Notes: generated by a model from the sequence alone, not told the origin. Positions 22,771-36,002 are shown, counted from the first letter of the stretch. The stretch: 64,000 bases of DNA from Escallonia rubra (GCA_033065855.1 JAVXUO010002705.1:1-64000), one strand, 5' to 3'. Made by a program: numbers and translations.

Positions 22771-24843
22771 TACATTGAGCATATTCATGAAAAAAACACA
22801 AAGGGGAAATTACACAAAAGTAATGAGATTTAATCCAACCATGATTACATTATCCAAAAATAGACAGTTTACAACATCCCCAAGCTCTAAGCTTACATAA
22901 TCCAAACTTGTGCATGTGTGTTGACCGTAACCTAAACTTTACAAAGTGTACACATTGTCAACATGTTTGGGACCTAAAGCTAACATATTCCTTGGACTTC
23001 AACTTCAAAAACTTGTATTCAGTCACAAGGTCTTCGCAGTTTCTTCAATCAGTTTCACAAAATAATCTTCACACTATCTTCAATTAGCTTCACAAAATAA
23101 TCTTCAATCTATCTTCAATTAGCTTCACAAAATAATCTTCATTCACAACTTCACAAAAGTCATTTCATATGTACAAAATAATCTGCACAGTTCACTGCAG
23201 CTTCAAGGCTGTGACTCTTGGGTTTGAGCCTCTATAACCGTTCAAACTTTGCAAGTTTTTATTATTTGGAATCTGATATGGTTTCAACGTATTAATTTGA
23301 TGGTGTAATGTTTGAAATAAAAACTATCAAGCTCTTTCCAGAATTGAAGCTTGCTTATACCTTCGGTCTAGTCTAGGTTGGATTCCTGAATCCGTCACTG
23401 TTTACTACGCCTGATTTGAGAGACTAGTTATTAAAAATAAATCAAAGAAGAGTTGGACTTTTTCCAAAAATATAAAATTAGTACTAGTGGAGCCATATTG
23501 ATAATGTGCTGTCATTATAATAAAGTGCACATGTATCTTGTTTTATGAAAAGAATAGTTGACCAAGAAAACATGCCTTGGTTGTCGTCACTAGTCAAAGT
23601 CAGATGTACGTAACAAGTTGGCAAAAAAAAATTGAAGTACATGCAATAGACATGTTCATTATACTATACAAAGAACCAAAAACGCTATTGGATGGGAAAT
23701 GGGACAAACTCTATCCGGCTCTCCCACCCAATAATACCGATATGACGTACGCGAGTTGAAAACGTAAGCTGCATCATGATGTGCATTTCTATAAGCAGAA
23801 CTAGTAACATCACACAGAAACATCTTACCATCTAAAATCTTGCTAGTTTTGTTATATATATTGGATTGGATAGATATCTTTCCAATTATCTTTAACAAAA
23901 CTATAATATTGCACAAATTTTTGTGGGAAATTGGAGCAATAATGACTTCATTTTTTTTTATATTTTATTGAAGTTAGTCATAATTCAGTATGGTACTAAT
24001 CATATTCCTTATAGCTAAAACTACATAATTATAGACAAAATCTCTCTTACCAACAATCGTAGTTTTAGCAAAGGTATATATCTTTTTTAATCTCTGTTCC
24101 CAACCTATCTTGATCGCACCCATGGGCCCACGATGGATCCGTTTTGTGTGACACGTAACCGTAATCAAGGGCCAATTTTCAACGCTCCCAAAACGGTCAA
24201 AGCGACGCACGCTTAAGTCACGTGCTTTTTGTTCCTATTTTCTTTTTTGCGTTTCTTCTACCCTAATAAATTTATTTTTTACACGCGTCGAACCGTTTTT
24301 TCGTTAAGTGAGCGATGTCGGCGTGCCTTGGTCTTCGTCAAGGGTGGTGAGCCTCATCCTTCCCACAAGGGTTAGCCTTGGCCTTCTCCTTTTACCACCC
24401 GTCACTTTCTTCGGGCAACGACTGTAGCCCTCGCCCGCACGCCGTCTCCTAAGATTTTAGGATTTAGTTTACGGTTTAAGTTTCAGGGTTTTAGTTTAAG
24501 TTTACGTTTACAGTTTAGAAATATGATGTAACTCCTATTTCTACAAACTAATGGACAAGCAAATAATTTCACCCTAATTTCAGCGTGACATGAGTGTAAT
24601 AATGCTAAATCAAATCACGTTTTAGCACGCAAAATGCGCAGAATTTTATTTTATTTTTTGGTTATATTTCTTCAGAAAAAAACTTCTGGAATCTCCTGAT
24701 ATGTACGTGGAATTTTTGCGTCATGAACGACAAGTAGCCTTTGGACTCATTAAGGTTTCATCGTCCAATCATTACTATTTATAGCTAACTATCTCATTAG
24801 ACTGGATAGATCGATAAAACTCCGACATAAGATAGACAAGGAC
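22771..24843. other. Intergenic upstream of the aminotransferase gene
   Basis: No gene seen. At 23041-23145 a unit of about 36 bases containing AGCTTCACAAAATAATCTTC occurs three times in tandem. The stretch at 22804-22830 (GGGGAAATTACACAAAAG) resembles the start of the MULE end at 16841 but no partner was found. Confidence 0.4.
24776..24784 (+). promoter_or_regulatory. Possible TATA box of the aminotransferase gene
   Basis: TATTTATAG about 60 bases upstream of the ATG at 24844. AT-rich context makes this a weak call. Confidence 0.3.
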
Positions 24844-27721
24844 ATGGTTATGCCTGAGAGCTCCAAAAAGGACATGATACTGATACCTTCTTTAGCTTTG
24901 AATCTGTTGTTGTTGTATCCTCTGTTTGTGGGATGCAAAAAGTGGGAGCTGTTAAGTTGGAGTAGAAGAGCAGCAGCCGAAGCTGAAGCAGTGGCATCGG
25001 TGTCATGCTCAGGTCACGGAAGAGCCTACTTGGATGGGATAACTGTCGATGGAATGCCAGTTTGTGAGTGCAATTCCTGCTTTGGTGGCCCAAATTGCTC
25101 AGAAGTGATAGCTGGATGTCCTGCTGATGTTAATAGGTACGCTCCTGGGAAGTCCTTAGTCACGTTAGCTTGCCGATTGTCTCAAACCGCTAAATATTAT
25201 TATTAAGCATGATATACATAGTCGAGTTATTCGCTCACAGCTTAGGTTTAACAGCTACCGGTAACTTAATATACTTAAAGAGATCTCGTTGGACAAAGTC
25301 ATAGGTTTGATTCTTCCCGTTAGCGTATTTGGTCCCTTCTTCACGTGTAGTCGAGGACTATTATGTGAGAAGGAATATAAACATGACATACATAGTTCAG
25401 CTAAATTTCTAACTAGTAGATCTTTTAGAGCACACAATATGCATTCAACGTTCAAAAAGTTAAAAATGTACTGAGGAGAATGATTCTCTTTTCCGTTTGC
25501 CAATCAATCGGTAAAAACATTAAGAGAAAAAAATCGACAAGGAGGAACTCAATCCTATGTCTTCATCCTTACCTAGCCACGTGCAAACTCTGTTGAAGCA
25601 CTAAAAGGGATGTTTCAAGATCATGGGTTATATAGTGGCTGTATATAAGCTATTTTTTTAATTTAGCACCAGCGGAAATAATTATGATCATTATTCACAT
25701 TTGAGTTCTTTATGTCATCAGTTTTTTTAGTCGTTATTCTGATTGTTCCAATTTCTTGCTCTTTGTAGTGGGGATCCACTATTTTTGGAGCCGTTTTGGA
25801 TGCAACGTGCAGCTAGTAGCGCAGTCCTTATAGCAGGATGGCACAGAATGAGCTATTCATTCAATGACAATTCTTCTATTTCACAAGAGCTCGAGAAACA
25901 CATCAGAAAAGTACACGCCATGGTTAAGAATGCAGTTACAGACCGATTCATCGTTTTTGGTGCAGGCTCAACCCAACTACTAAATGCAGCAGTGCATGCC
26001 CTTTCCATGGATAATTCTTCCCCACCTTCAGCAGTCGTAGCCTCGGTCCCATTTTATCCGGTAGTTGTTCTATCCAATTTGAAGCACTAGTTTGGTTTTG
26101 CATTTTGGGAGCATAGTGAATCTGAACTTAGTTGTTGGATGAGTTTGGCTGCAAATTGTTTAGCAAAAACAAAGAGTTAACAATAACTCAGTAAACCTTC
26201 TCTTACCAATCAAGTCTTTCTTTATTTTTCTTACAGAAGTTGAAGGTGGTAATTGATAATTAATGTGTTTTGTAAAACTAAAGTTTCATTTGAGTACACA
26301 GTAAAAACTAACTTTTATTGATCTAGAGAATTTTCAATTTTGGTACATTAATGGGATGACCACACTGTTTTTGTGTCCAGTGATAACATTCTTAGAACTT
26401 ATGTTAAAATTTCATGATACTGTTTTCCATTAGTGATGAAATAACTTTCTAAAAGCCAAAAGCACCCCTTGAAAGTAGCTTCTTTTGACACCAAAGTTTA
26501 TGCAGTCCTATAAACAACAAACAGATTTCTTCAGCTCGTTGGGTTACAAGTTTTATGGAGATACATCTATGCGCAAGAACCCTTCAGATGTTTTGATGAA
26601 TGCAATTGAGTTTGTGACTTCACCCAACAATCCTGATGGTAAGCTGAGGAAGAAAGTCCTCAAAGGTGAGTCCGTTAGAGCAATTCATGATCACGCGTAT
26701 TATTGGCCACATTTTACTGGGATTCCAACTCCAGCAGATGAGGACATCATGATATTTACACTGTCTAAGCTTACCGGTCATGCTGGTACAAGATTCGGGT
26801 AAAAGACTTACTTATACGCGTTTTTTATTTCAACTTGACAAAAAAACATAACCAAGAAAATATTTTCGTCGTATTAATTTGTCTGGAAAAACACTTATCA
26901 AGTTGCTGTTGTTTCTTTAGTTGGGCACTGATAAAGGATGAGGCTGTGTATCGAAGAATGCTAACATATTCTGATGAAAGCTGCTATGGTGTTTCACGGG
27001 ACACACAAGTAAGAGCTTTGAAGCTATTAAAAGTAGTTCTCGAAGGGGAAGGACGAGAACTTTTCACTTTTGGATACAAAACAATGAAAGATAGATGGGA
27101 AAAGTTGAGTCAGGCTTTGTCATTCTCCAAACTTTTCTCTATCCAGGATATTGCACCCGTATATTGTAGCTTTTTCCAAGGAATCAGGGACCCTTCTCCA
27201 GGTGATCATTCTCTCATTCAAGTTGAGTCTTTTTTTTTTATAACCAAATATTGGTTTCGGACTTCAGAAAAATGTTCATAATTGCGAGGAAAACACTATG
27301 GCGGTCTTGATAAGAAAAAAAAACAGAATGAAAAGGCCCAAGATGGGAGCAAAAGAGGGAATTCCCCTTTACTCATCCTTTATTATTTTTACTTTCATTT
27401 CTTAGCAATCTAATGGAATATTATCTCAATTCACTGGTATACCAATCCATTTGGAAACTTTTTTGGTGAAGGAAAATGCTCGTGCATGTACACCCAGTTC
27501 TAATGGTTCTATTAGTTATTTCAGCGTTTGCCTGGTTCAAATGTGAGAGGGAAGAAGACAAGGATTGTTACACAGTCCTTAGAGATGCTGGAATAATTGG
27601 TCGCAAAGGTACTTTATTTGGTGCTGAAAGCTGCTATGTGCGCCTCAGCCTCATCACGAGACAAGACGATTTTGAGTTGCTTTTACGTCAAATAAATAAG
27701 TTAGTTGCTGAGAAAGGTTGA
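24844..27721 (+). CDS. Tryptophan aminotransferase-related protein (alliinase family, TAR3/TAR4-like)
   Basis: PLP-dependent class I-fold enzyme. Five exons: 24844-25136, 25769-26060, 26506-26798, 26921-27201, 27525-27721. All junctions are GT-AG and the frame is kept, giving 451 residues, the family's usual length. In order: a hydrophobic signal or anchor segment (about 12-30), a Cys-rich EGF-like alliinase domain (about 50-92, including CECNSCFGGPNCS), then the alliinase C domain. PLP contacts are visible: SPNNPDG (Asn at 236-237), D257 and Y260 in IHDHAYYW, and the Schiff-base K283 in FTLSKLTGHAGTRFGW. The TAA1/TAR clade turns tryptophan into indole-3-pyruvate for auxin. The EGF-bearing members are closer to alliinases and their substrate is less certain, so I do not assign one. 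A second in-frame ATG lies two codons downstream. Confidence 0.92.
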
Positions 27722-28320
27722 TTTTGTGTGGCGAAGTAGACTACAATCAATAGTATGTTGATTATAAGTGAATCTACTCATACAAGGGTCAAGTCTTTTT
27801 AACCCGAAATGTTTTCCGTTTATCTTTTCTCTCAAGAACGTTCATGTATCATACCTATACGAGGTTCATGGCTGAATGGCCTCTTGATATTATTTGCATA
27901 CTTATGATTTTACAAACTTAAGCGCTTATGGAAGTAAAGGAGACATGGAGTTTCGAGATTGTGTGGAGATCATAACATGGTGGTGCATTGATTGGCTGCT
28001 GCAATACCAGAGCAAAAACAAAGAGAAGGAGAGATCCAAGTAGTCGGTCTAGGCTTTCAAAAAACCTGGGTAAACTATAGGCAACTTGGGTGAGAGACCT
28101 GGATTTTAAGAGTATCAGTTTATGTCCGTAACTTGGCCGTGCATGAATAGAAACAAAATAGATATTCATAGCACAAAAAGAAGCCGCAACGAGAAGAAAA
28201 TTGTATCCACCACTTTTTTTATACAAGGAACCTTATATAAGTGGTTGCACAATCCTTTGTTTCCGTTTTACCTTTATAGCCTCTTTGAATCTCTCGTAGT
28301 GAATATGTGCAAGTAAACCT
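27722..28320. other. 3' flank of the aminotransferase gene, no gene seen
   Basis: Presumed 3' UTR and intergenic DNA. No coding region supported. Confidence 0.4.
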
Positions 28321-28337
28321 CACACATATATACATAC

Positions 28338-28377
<40 letters not shown>
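28321..28377. repeat. (TA)n-rich microsatellite
   Basis: ATATATACATACATATATAT grading into a pure TA run. Open frames across it are artefacts. Confidence 0.95.
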
Positions 28378-28379
<2 letters not shown>

Positions 28380-28944
28380 CCCCCTGGTTGCCCCTTAACA
28401 TACTGAAGAATCTCCCAAAAGCTGTCATAATTCTGAGTGGTTTTTCTATCATGAGAAAGAATATATTGTGATCCCCTCCCCATACACATACTCATATACT
28501 TGTTCTTGCACTCTCCTTGCATGGTATATATACATCCAAATCGGCAATTAGGTGGTCTAGATCAAAGGATAAGTCTTTTATTGTTTTCTAGCTATACTAA
28601 AGTAAATCGGTCCCTCCACACAATCAAATTCTTGTCCTTGGATAGTAAAAAATCATTTTTCTCGTTCTCAGTTTCATAACTGTTTTCTCAAAATCACATA
28701 CTAGAGTTTGGGTCGCCTTCGCTTGGATCAGAACTATATATGAGGTTTTGATCTCAATTAGTCATTCAAGTAACTCGGCCAGTCAGCCCCAGTTGTTGAG
28801 TTCAAATTAAATGAATCGTTAGGTTGAATTATGATTTTTCTTATGTTGAATAAAAACCATCAACAATCAATAAAACCAAGTTTATGCCTGTTTATGGTAT
28901 AATGAGGTGCCTTATACCTACTCTTCGTGTTTAAAGGGTTACCG
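28378..28944. other. Intergenic, no gene seen
   Basis: AT-rich sequence without recognisable genes, ending at the Gypsy fossil. Confidence 0.4.
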
Positions 28945-29869
28945 AAATTGGAGGGCAAAGACTCCATTATGGTGGTGATTGACAGGATAAGAAAGACAAC
29001 CAACTAAATACGCCTTACACACCCTTTCACAGTTGAACTGGTGGCACAGTCGTTCATGGATCAGGTGATCAAACTCCGTGGTATACCTTCTACCATAGTT
29101 GGAGATCGAGATAAAGTCCTTGTGAGCATATTCTGGCAGAAGCTTTTCAGACATATGGGCACCACATTAGCTACAAAAGTGGTGGGCATCCAGAAGGGTA
29201 TAAAAGACTCTAAGAAGCATACTTTAGCTGTATGTCCACTGACAAGCCTAAGAATTTTTTTTTTTGCTGCAACTGAAATTTTATAGTAAAAGGTTAAAAA
29301 TACAACCTAGGCCCTACTAGGGGCAACATCTGTTATATCATCAGCTAACAAGGAGATAACCACATCTGACGGTTGCATGAGATACACAAAAGAATCCCCT
29401 TGTTGCTCTCCAATTTTTGCTAAATGATCTATACACATTTAGTAGACAGGGGGGCAACCAGTGCTCCCCCTGTTGCACTGGTTGCCCTCTCTATATATAT
29501 GCTTGATAATAGTTTTAGTAGACATCAAAAGATATTTAGCATCCTTAATTAGACTACTCATGGGGTGCAAATTACAATCATCCGCAGTTAGTAGTTCCAC
29601 TGCTGTCATTGAGTCTGTTTCAAGAATCACATTTGCAAGTCTTTTTTCTTTGATCACTTGTAGGCCTTTGACAATGCCCAGTAGTTCAGCTTTAAGTGCA
29701 TTGCAAGTTGGTATGCTGCCCAGGAAGCCTCCTATCCATCTACCTTGACTGTCCCTCAAGAGACCACCATATCCTCCCCTTAAGTCATCCTTACCACAAC
29801 CATCTGTGTTCATCTTGATGTAACCTGCAAGAGGAAGGCACCAAGTTACTGTGGGTTTTGATTTTCTTA

Positions 29870-30462
29870 GGCTAGGTTTGAGAAAAAAGATTTCCTCGTT
29901 TTTTTCAGGTTTTAAAAACTGAAAAAAAAGAGGCGTTTGGTAACCATTTTTTTTTTCAGTTTAAAAACCAGTTTTTAAACTGAAAAGTAACAAAAAAAAA
30001 CTCCAGAAGCTGTTTTTTTTTAACACTATTGGTTTTTTTTCTTAGACCACCACCACCACCCTCCCACCGCCAACAGCCACCTCAGGTGACCACCGTCGGC
30101 CGCCAGCGACCACCGCCGGAGACTGCCGGCAGCCACCTCCGGCCGCCGACAAACACCTTCGGCCACCGGCGACTACCGGCTGCCACCTCCGGCCGCCGGC
30201 GACCACCGGCAGCCACCTCCGGCCGCCGGCCACCACCACCACCACCGGCCACCACCGCTACACCCCACCACCGCCACCGCAAACCACAAAAAAAAAAAGT
30301 CAAAATAAAAAGGGTTACCAAACACCAAAAAAAAAAAACTCAAAAAAAAAGGGGGTTATCAAACACCCACTTGTTTTAAAAAAAAAAAAAAATTAAGCTG
30401 CTCTTTAAAAAACTGCTCTTTAAAAACTGAAAACCAAAAAAAAAATTTTGTCAAACGAACCC
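29870..30462. mobile_element. PIF/Harbinger-like MITE A inside the LINE
   Basis: TTA duplications at 29867-29869 and 30463-30465. The left end is GGCTAGGTTTGAGAAAA. The right end, inverted, is GGGTTCGTTTGACAAAA. Within are inverted GTTTTTAAAACTG-type stretches and a core of CCACCTCCGGCCGCCGGCGA-type repeats. 593 bp, no transposase. Confidence 0.75.
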
Positions 30463-30641
30463 TTAGTTGCTTTTTCTTGGTCTCAAAAGCATTTTCAACT
30501 TCTTCAGCAAAGTTGATGCAGATCTTCCAGCTCACATCAATAGGGATGAGAACCCCTTCAATACTTTCTTTGTTCCTGCTTTTCCAAATTTGCCACAAAA
30601 TAGCTATGAAAATATATTGCCATGAGGTGTTGCCAAACTTA

Positions 30642-32445
30642 GGTCCAGTTTGACAAAAAAAATTTGCTTTTTTTTTTTTTTCAGTTTTTAAAAACTGAAA
30701 AAAAAAGGAACGTTTGGTAAACATTTTTTTTTCAATTTTAAAAACCAGTTTTTAAACTGAAGAGTAAAAAAAATAACTCCAGAAACTGGTTTTTTTTTTC
30801 ACTTTTGGTTTCTTTTTCTTAGACCACCACCACCACCCTCCCACCGCCGGCAGCCACCTCAGGCGACCACCGCCGGCCGCCGGCAGAAGAGATGTCAAAG
30901 GGTTGGGCTTGGGCCGGCCCAGCCCAAGCCCATCGGGCCTGCAAACGGGCCGGGCCGGGGCCGGGCCAAGGGAGGGTGAAAACGGGCCGGGCCGGGCCGG
31001 GCCTGGCGCAATGAATTCTAGGCCTGGTCCAGGCCCAGGCCCTAAGCCCAATATTTAGGGCCGGGCTTGGGCCGGGCCCAGGCCCTTTTTTTTTTTTTCT
31101 CATGTTATTCAATTTTAACACATAACAATTTACATAGAAATTTATTTATACGATCCTCGTCAACTATAAAGAAGAAAGAAGTGCGGATTAAAAACAGATG
31201 AGTTGCGATGCCTTGTTATAGCTGTAGTCCCATCTGGAAGAAATATAATGGTTGTTCCGTCTAACTTTAATTTCATTTAATGGGTATAAACTTCTTTGAC
31301 TCTTTCCCAAGGCCTATGCAGTGTGCACCTTTTGAAAACTCTAACCAGACCACTTATGGAAGATCATAACCACTATAGGTATTTCCTTTCTCATAGAAGA
31401 GGCTTAGTAGTTAAGTAATTTTGCAGGACTTTTGAAGAAAAGACAAGATCAAAAGAATTTAACGGCTGACTGCAATTTCCTTCCATCTCTTATCCATTCA
31501 ATTTAAAGGCTGACTACTGTTAAGGTAAAATGATTGCCAATATGAGGCATAAGCCTCTCTTAAATCTAACCAAACATCGCTCAAGGTCATCAAGTCTTAT
31601 AGAAGAAAATAATATAAGGCAAAAAGACAAGATGCTTGATGCAGGATGCTATCCCTTCCTTTTAAAATATATATTTTTTGCTTGTAAAAATTTATTTTAT
31701 ATATATGAAAAAAAATTATTCTTAAAACTCTAACAATCAAAATAATAATGTATGTGGAATTTTGGAAAAGGGGTGGAAGAAAGGGGGGGAAAAGCTAGAT
31801 TTTCAAAAAAAAGTGGGGCCAAAAAAGGGCCAAATCCGGGCCAAACCGGGCCACACCCGGGCCGGGCCAAACCCGGGCCAAACCGGGCCGGGCCGGGCCG
31901 GGCCATTTTCCCCAGATTTCTCGGCCTGGTCCAGGCCCAGGCCCCAGGCCCTCTTTCAGCGGGCCGTTACTGTTCATGCAAGGGGCCGGGCCAGCCCGGG
32001 CCAAAACCGGGCCAAAACGGCCCGCCCCGCCCGCCGCCCGGCCCAAATGACATCCCTAGCCGGCAGCCATCTCCGGCCGCCAGCGACCACCTCCGGCCGC
32101 CGGCGACTACTGCAGGAGACTACCGGCAGCCACCTCCGGCCGCCAGTGACCACCGCCGGAGACTGCCGGCTGCCATCGCCGGCGACCACCGGCAGCCACC
32201 TCCGGCCGTCGGCGACCACCGCCGCTCCGGCCGCCGGCCACCACCACCACCACCGCTACACCCCACCACCGCCACCAAAAACCACAAAAAAAATATATCA
32301 AAATAAAAAGGGTTACCAAACACCAAAAAAATTAAACTAAAAAAAAAAGGGTTATCAAACACCCACTTATTTTTATATATAAAAAAAATTAAATCGCTCT
32401 TTAAAAACTGAAAACCAAATTTTTTTTTTGTGTGAAACGGACCCT
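30642..32445. mobile_element. PIF/Harbinger-like MITE B inside the LINE, split by a hAT element
   Basis: TTA on both sides (30639-30641 and 32446-32448). The left end is GGTCCAGTTTGACAAAA. The right end, inverted, is AGGGTCCGTTTCACACAAAA. The CCGGCCGCCGGC core of MITE A recurs on both sides of the nested hAT (30887-32058). Without that insertion it is about 630 bp, like MITE A. Confidence 0.75.
30887..32058. mobile_element. hAT-like element nested in MITE B
   Basis: The 8-bp duplication GCCGGCAG lies at 30879-30886 and 32059-32066. The ends are AAGAGATGTCA on the left and, inverted, TAGGGATGTCA on the right. Just inside both ends are long GGGCCGGGCCGGG arrays in opposite strand sense, with AT-rich DNA between (about 31100-31750). 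1172 bp, no transposase. Confidence 0.8.
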
Positions 32446-33958
32446 TTAGTTTTCCCTTGCTCAATAATGTTTTTGGTAAGCCAACTTTTCAAACTCAAGG
32501 TGTCTTCCATCTCAAGTTGAGATATGGAGAAGATTTTCCCAAAGACCACGTGCCTTATGACTTTCTCTAATGATACGCTCTGTAGTTTCTAGCCCATGAC
32601 CACACCTTGTACAGCTAGCATTAGATGTCAGAAGGCCATTGGAAGCAATCGTGTCATGCAATAAAATCCAGATAAACATGATAATTTTCTGGGGGATTTT
32701 GAGTCTCCAGATCCATTTATCCCGGGGGGGGGGGGGGTGGGGGTCGGATTGTACAAATCAAGAATAATTTTGTAGGCACTAGATATGGAAAATTTTCCAT
32801 TAGAATGTTTCCCCCAACATGGGTGATCCTCTCCCATGGGTGATCCTCTCCCACCTCTTCCACAGGAAGGTAAATTCTATGTATTTGTCTACATCTCTCA
32901 TTATCAACCAGCCTGTTTATTTTCCAAGTGTCCCATCTTCCTCCAGAAATCATATTCTTCACTTTGAAATCTTGGCCAACCATGTCATTTCCTATGCATG
33001 GAGGATCATCCCACACCACCAATCATGCCAAAAGTTAATTTTATTGCCTTTATTCACAATCCATTTCATGCCACTTCTTATAATATGGTTAGTTTTTTTA
33101 ATACCCCTCCAAATTTGTGAGCTTCTAGAATTCGTGGTCCACTCTCTAGGATTTTCACTGTTAGCATACCTATGTTTTAAAACTTTCACCCATTAAAAGA
33201 TCAATTGCTTATGATTTTTCAACCCAATTTAGCAAGACAAGCAAGGTTATTATGTTTGGCTTTTCTAAGACCCAGACCCCCTTGGCTTTTGGGGGTGCAC
33301 AGTTTCCCATTCAACAAGATGCAATTTTTTCTTCTCATATGTGTCACCCCAAAGAAAAGATTTATTGATTCTATCCAATTTCTTAGTCACTTTGGCAGGT
33401 AAGGCATGGACTTGCATGGTATGTATAGGTATAGCAGAGGTAACGGCTTGAACAAGTGTAGTTCTACCGGCAAGAGTTAACAATTTGGATTTCCACCCCG
33501 CTAATCTTTTTTGGACTTTTTTGGAATATCTGGTCATAAATGTTTTGGGTCATTCTTTTATGGACAAGAGGGATACCCAAATAAGTACCAAGGTTATCAG
33601 AGGTATTCCACTTTTTTTACTAAAATTTCAAGCTCTCGTCGCAGGGACATTAGGTGAAACATATAGCTTGGATTTCTGTAGGTTTATCTTTTGACCAGAG
33701 TTATCACAAAACTTTCCTAGAATGTTCATGATTTTCTGAATTCCCTTTCCCCCTCTTTGCTAAATATTATCAAGTCATCATCATAAAAAAGATGAGATAT
33801 CAAGCTCTTAGACGAATATGAGACAGTCTTTCATATGAGACAGTCTTTCAATGCACAACACAAAAATATAAGGAGATAGGGGGTCTCTTTGCCTAATGCC
33901 CCTCCCCGGGGTGATAGGCTCAAGGGGAGAACCATTCCAGAGAATAGACATGGAACCA

Positions 33959-35178
33959 CCGGTGATACAACTCATTATGATTCTCACCCAAGCAATGGGA
34001 AAGTTGAAACAATAAGGGTTTGGTGGATAAAATCCCAACTTAATCTATCATAAGCTTTCTCCAAATCAATTTTAAATATCACACCACCTCTTCATCCTTT
34101 CATATTCTTAAGGGTATGGATAATCTCTTGAGTTATTATCACATTGTCAATGGTGGTTCTTCCAGGAACAAAGCTACTTTGGGCTGGACTAATAAGTTTC
34201 TTCAAATAAGGTCTAAGTCTAGCAACCAGCACCTTAGAAAGAGCTTTGTACGTGACATTCAAAAGGCTAATAGGCCTAAAATGATTGATGCTCTGGGGAT
34301 TCTCAATTTTTGGAATTAGAATGACTAAAGCTCTATTGTTTTCAGCTGACATAAAACCATTGATATAGCAATTCTTAATAAAATCACAGCAGGTTTTACC
34401 AACTATATCCCAATACTTATGATAAAACATACCATTTATTCCATCAGGTCCGGGTGCTTTAAGGGCCTTAATGTTGAAAAAAGCATGCTTAATTTCAGAA
34501 TCGCAAAAGGGGATTTCCATAGCTTTAGCTTCCATGTCATCAAGCCTAGAGTGGTCTCTATCAACCTGCCGGTGATACAACTCATTATGATTCTCACCCA
34601 AGCAATGGGAAAGTTGAAACAATAAGGGTTTGGTGGATAAAATCCCAACTTAATCTATCATAAGCTTTCTCCAAATCAATTTTAAATATCACACCACCTC
34701 TTCATCCTTTCATATTCTTAAGGGTATGGATAATCTCTTGAGTTATTATCACATTGTCAATGGTGGTTCTTCCAGGAACAAAGCTACTTTGGGCTGGACT
34801 AATAAATTTCTTCAAATAAGGTCTAAGTCTAGCAACCAGCACCTTAGAAAGAGCTTTGTACGTCACATTCAAAAGGCTAATAGGCCTAAAATGATTGATG
34901 CTCTGGGGATTCTCAATTTTTGGAATTAGAGTGACTAAAGCTCTATTGTTTTCAGCTGACATAACACCATTGATATAGCAATTCTTAATAAAATCACAGC
35001 AGGTTTTACCAACTATATCCCAATACTTATGATAAAACATACCATTTATTCCATCAGGTCCGGGTGCTTTAAGGGCCTTAATGTTGAAAAAAGCATGCTT
35101 AATTTCAGAATCGCAAAAGGGGATTTCCATAGCTTTAGCTTCCATGTCATCAAGCCTAGAGTGGTCTCTATCAACCTG
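33959..35178 (-). repeat. Tandem 610-bp duplication within the LINE reverse transcriptase
   Basis: Units of about 33959-34568 and 34569-35178 start at CCGGTGATACAACTC and end at TCTCTATCAACCTG. I counted only about four to five differences over 610 bases. The encoded segment from QVDRDHSRLDDMEAKAMEI to the fingers region is therefore present twice. Such high identity inside a decayed LINE means a recent duplication or an assembly artefact. Confidence 0.9.
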
Positions 35179-36002
35179 ATCATGATTCAAGTTGATTTCT
35201 TCATGCACAAACAAATTTTTAAAATGATCATTTATATGCATCTCCAACAGATTAGGCATGGTTATCCACTTACCATCAGAAGATTTCAAGGCATTGATTT
35301 TATTCTTTTTTCTCCTGCTAATAGTAGAAACATGGAAAAAACTGGTATTCCTGTCTCCATGACAGTGCCAGTTTATTCTAGATTTTTGTAACCAAAACAT
35401 TTCTTCATGATTAAGAATGTTTATGTATTCTTTTCTTAGGTCTCTCTCCAACAATTCCAGATTATGGGACCATTGAGTAGCTAGGGAACATTGAATCCCT
35501 TTAAGTCTAGCAAGAAGAAATCTTATTTTCCTGAATATATTTCCAAAGACTTGTTTATTCCAAAGTTTAGCCTGAACTTTGAAGTTTTCAGTGGCAGAGA
35601 ATATGCTATCACAATATTTGTCCCAGATATTTTTAACAATTTCAGAGAAAGTATCATTTAACATCCAAACAGCTTCTAAACGGGACGGTCTATTAGAAAT
35701 AGAAGGGTTAAAGAGCGTACCAGCGCAATTCACAATTATAGCACAATGATCAGAAGTAGTGCAAGGAAGATTGCAGACCTAAGCTTCGGGAAATAGATTG
35801 CTCCATTCGGGCCATCTACCACTGTGCATTCCTAAATTGACAAGCCTAAGAAATGGGCAAAATGGTTATCACTTGCAGAACGTCGGTACAAAACCACCTA
35901 CCACTGTGCATTCATGATCCCCTTTGAGGCACTTTATGGCTATGCTTCTAAGCCACTGAACTTAAAGTGGCGGGATGTTACTCAAGATGTTAATGAACAT
36001 CT

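Larger units (their letters stand above)
29255..35837 (-). mobile_element. L1-type LINE, 5'-truncated, with 15-bp target duplication
   Basis: Flanked by TGACAAGCCTAAGAA at 29240-29254 and 35838-35852. The minus-strand 3' end carries an A tract (11 T on the plus strand, 29255-29265). In order on the minus strand: the end of the endonuclease domain (TTSDHCAIIV, near 35750), the linker and reverse transcriptase (KAPGPDGINGMFYHKYW, LIPKIENPQ, FRPISLLNVTYKALSKVL, RGIRQRDPLSPYIF), a zf-RVT region (near 32630-33020) and a plant-type RNase H (29813-29460, MNTDGCG, ALKAELLGIVKGL, ILETDS). The RT catalytic box reads FYDDD, where FADD is usual, and the frame is broken in several places. The element is therefore dead. 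It contains a 610-bp tandem duplication and two MITEs. Confidence 0.9.

Noticed and set aside
22466-22833. Cys/His-rich small proteins on both strands
   Set aside because: They are readings of the CA-rich repeat. The Cys and His come from the TGT/CAC composition.
30029-32340. Long Pro/Arg/Gly-rich frames
   Set aside because: They are translations of the CCGGCCGCCGGC cores of the MITEs and the GGGCCGGGCC arrays of the nested hAT.
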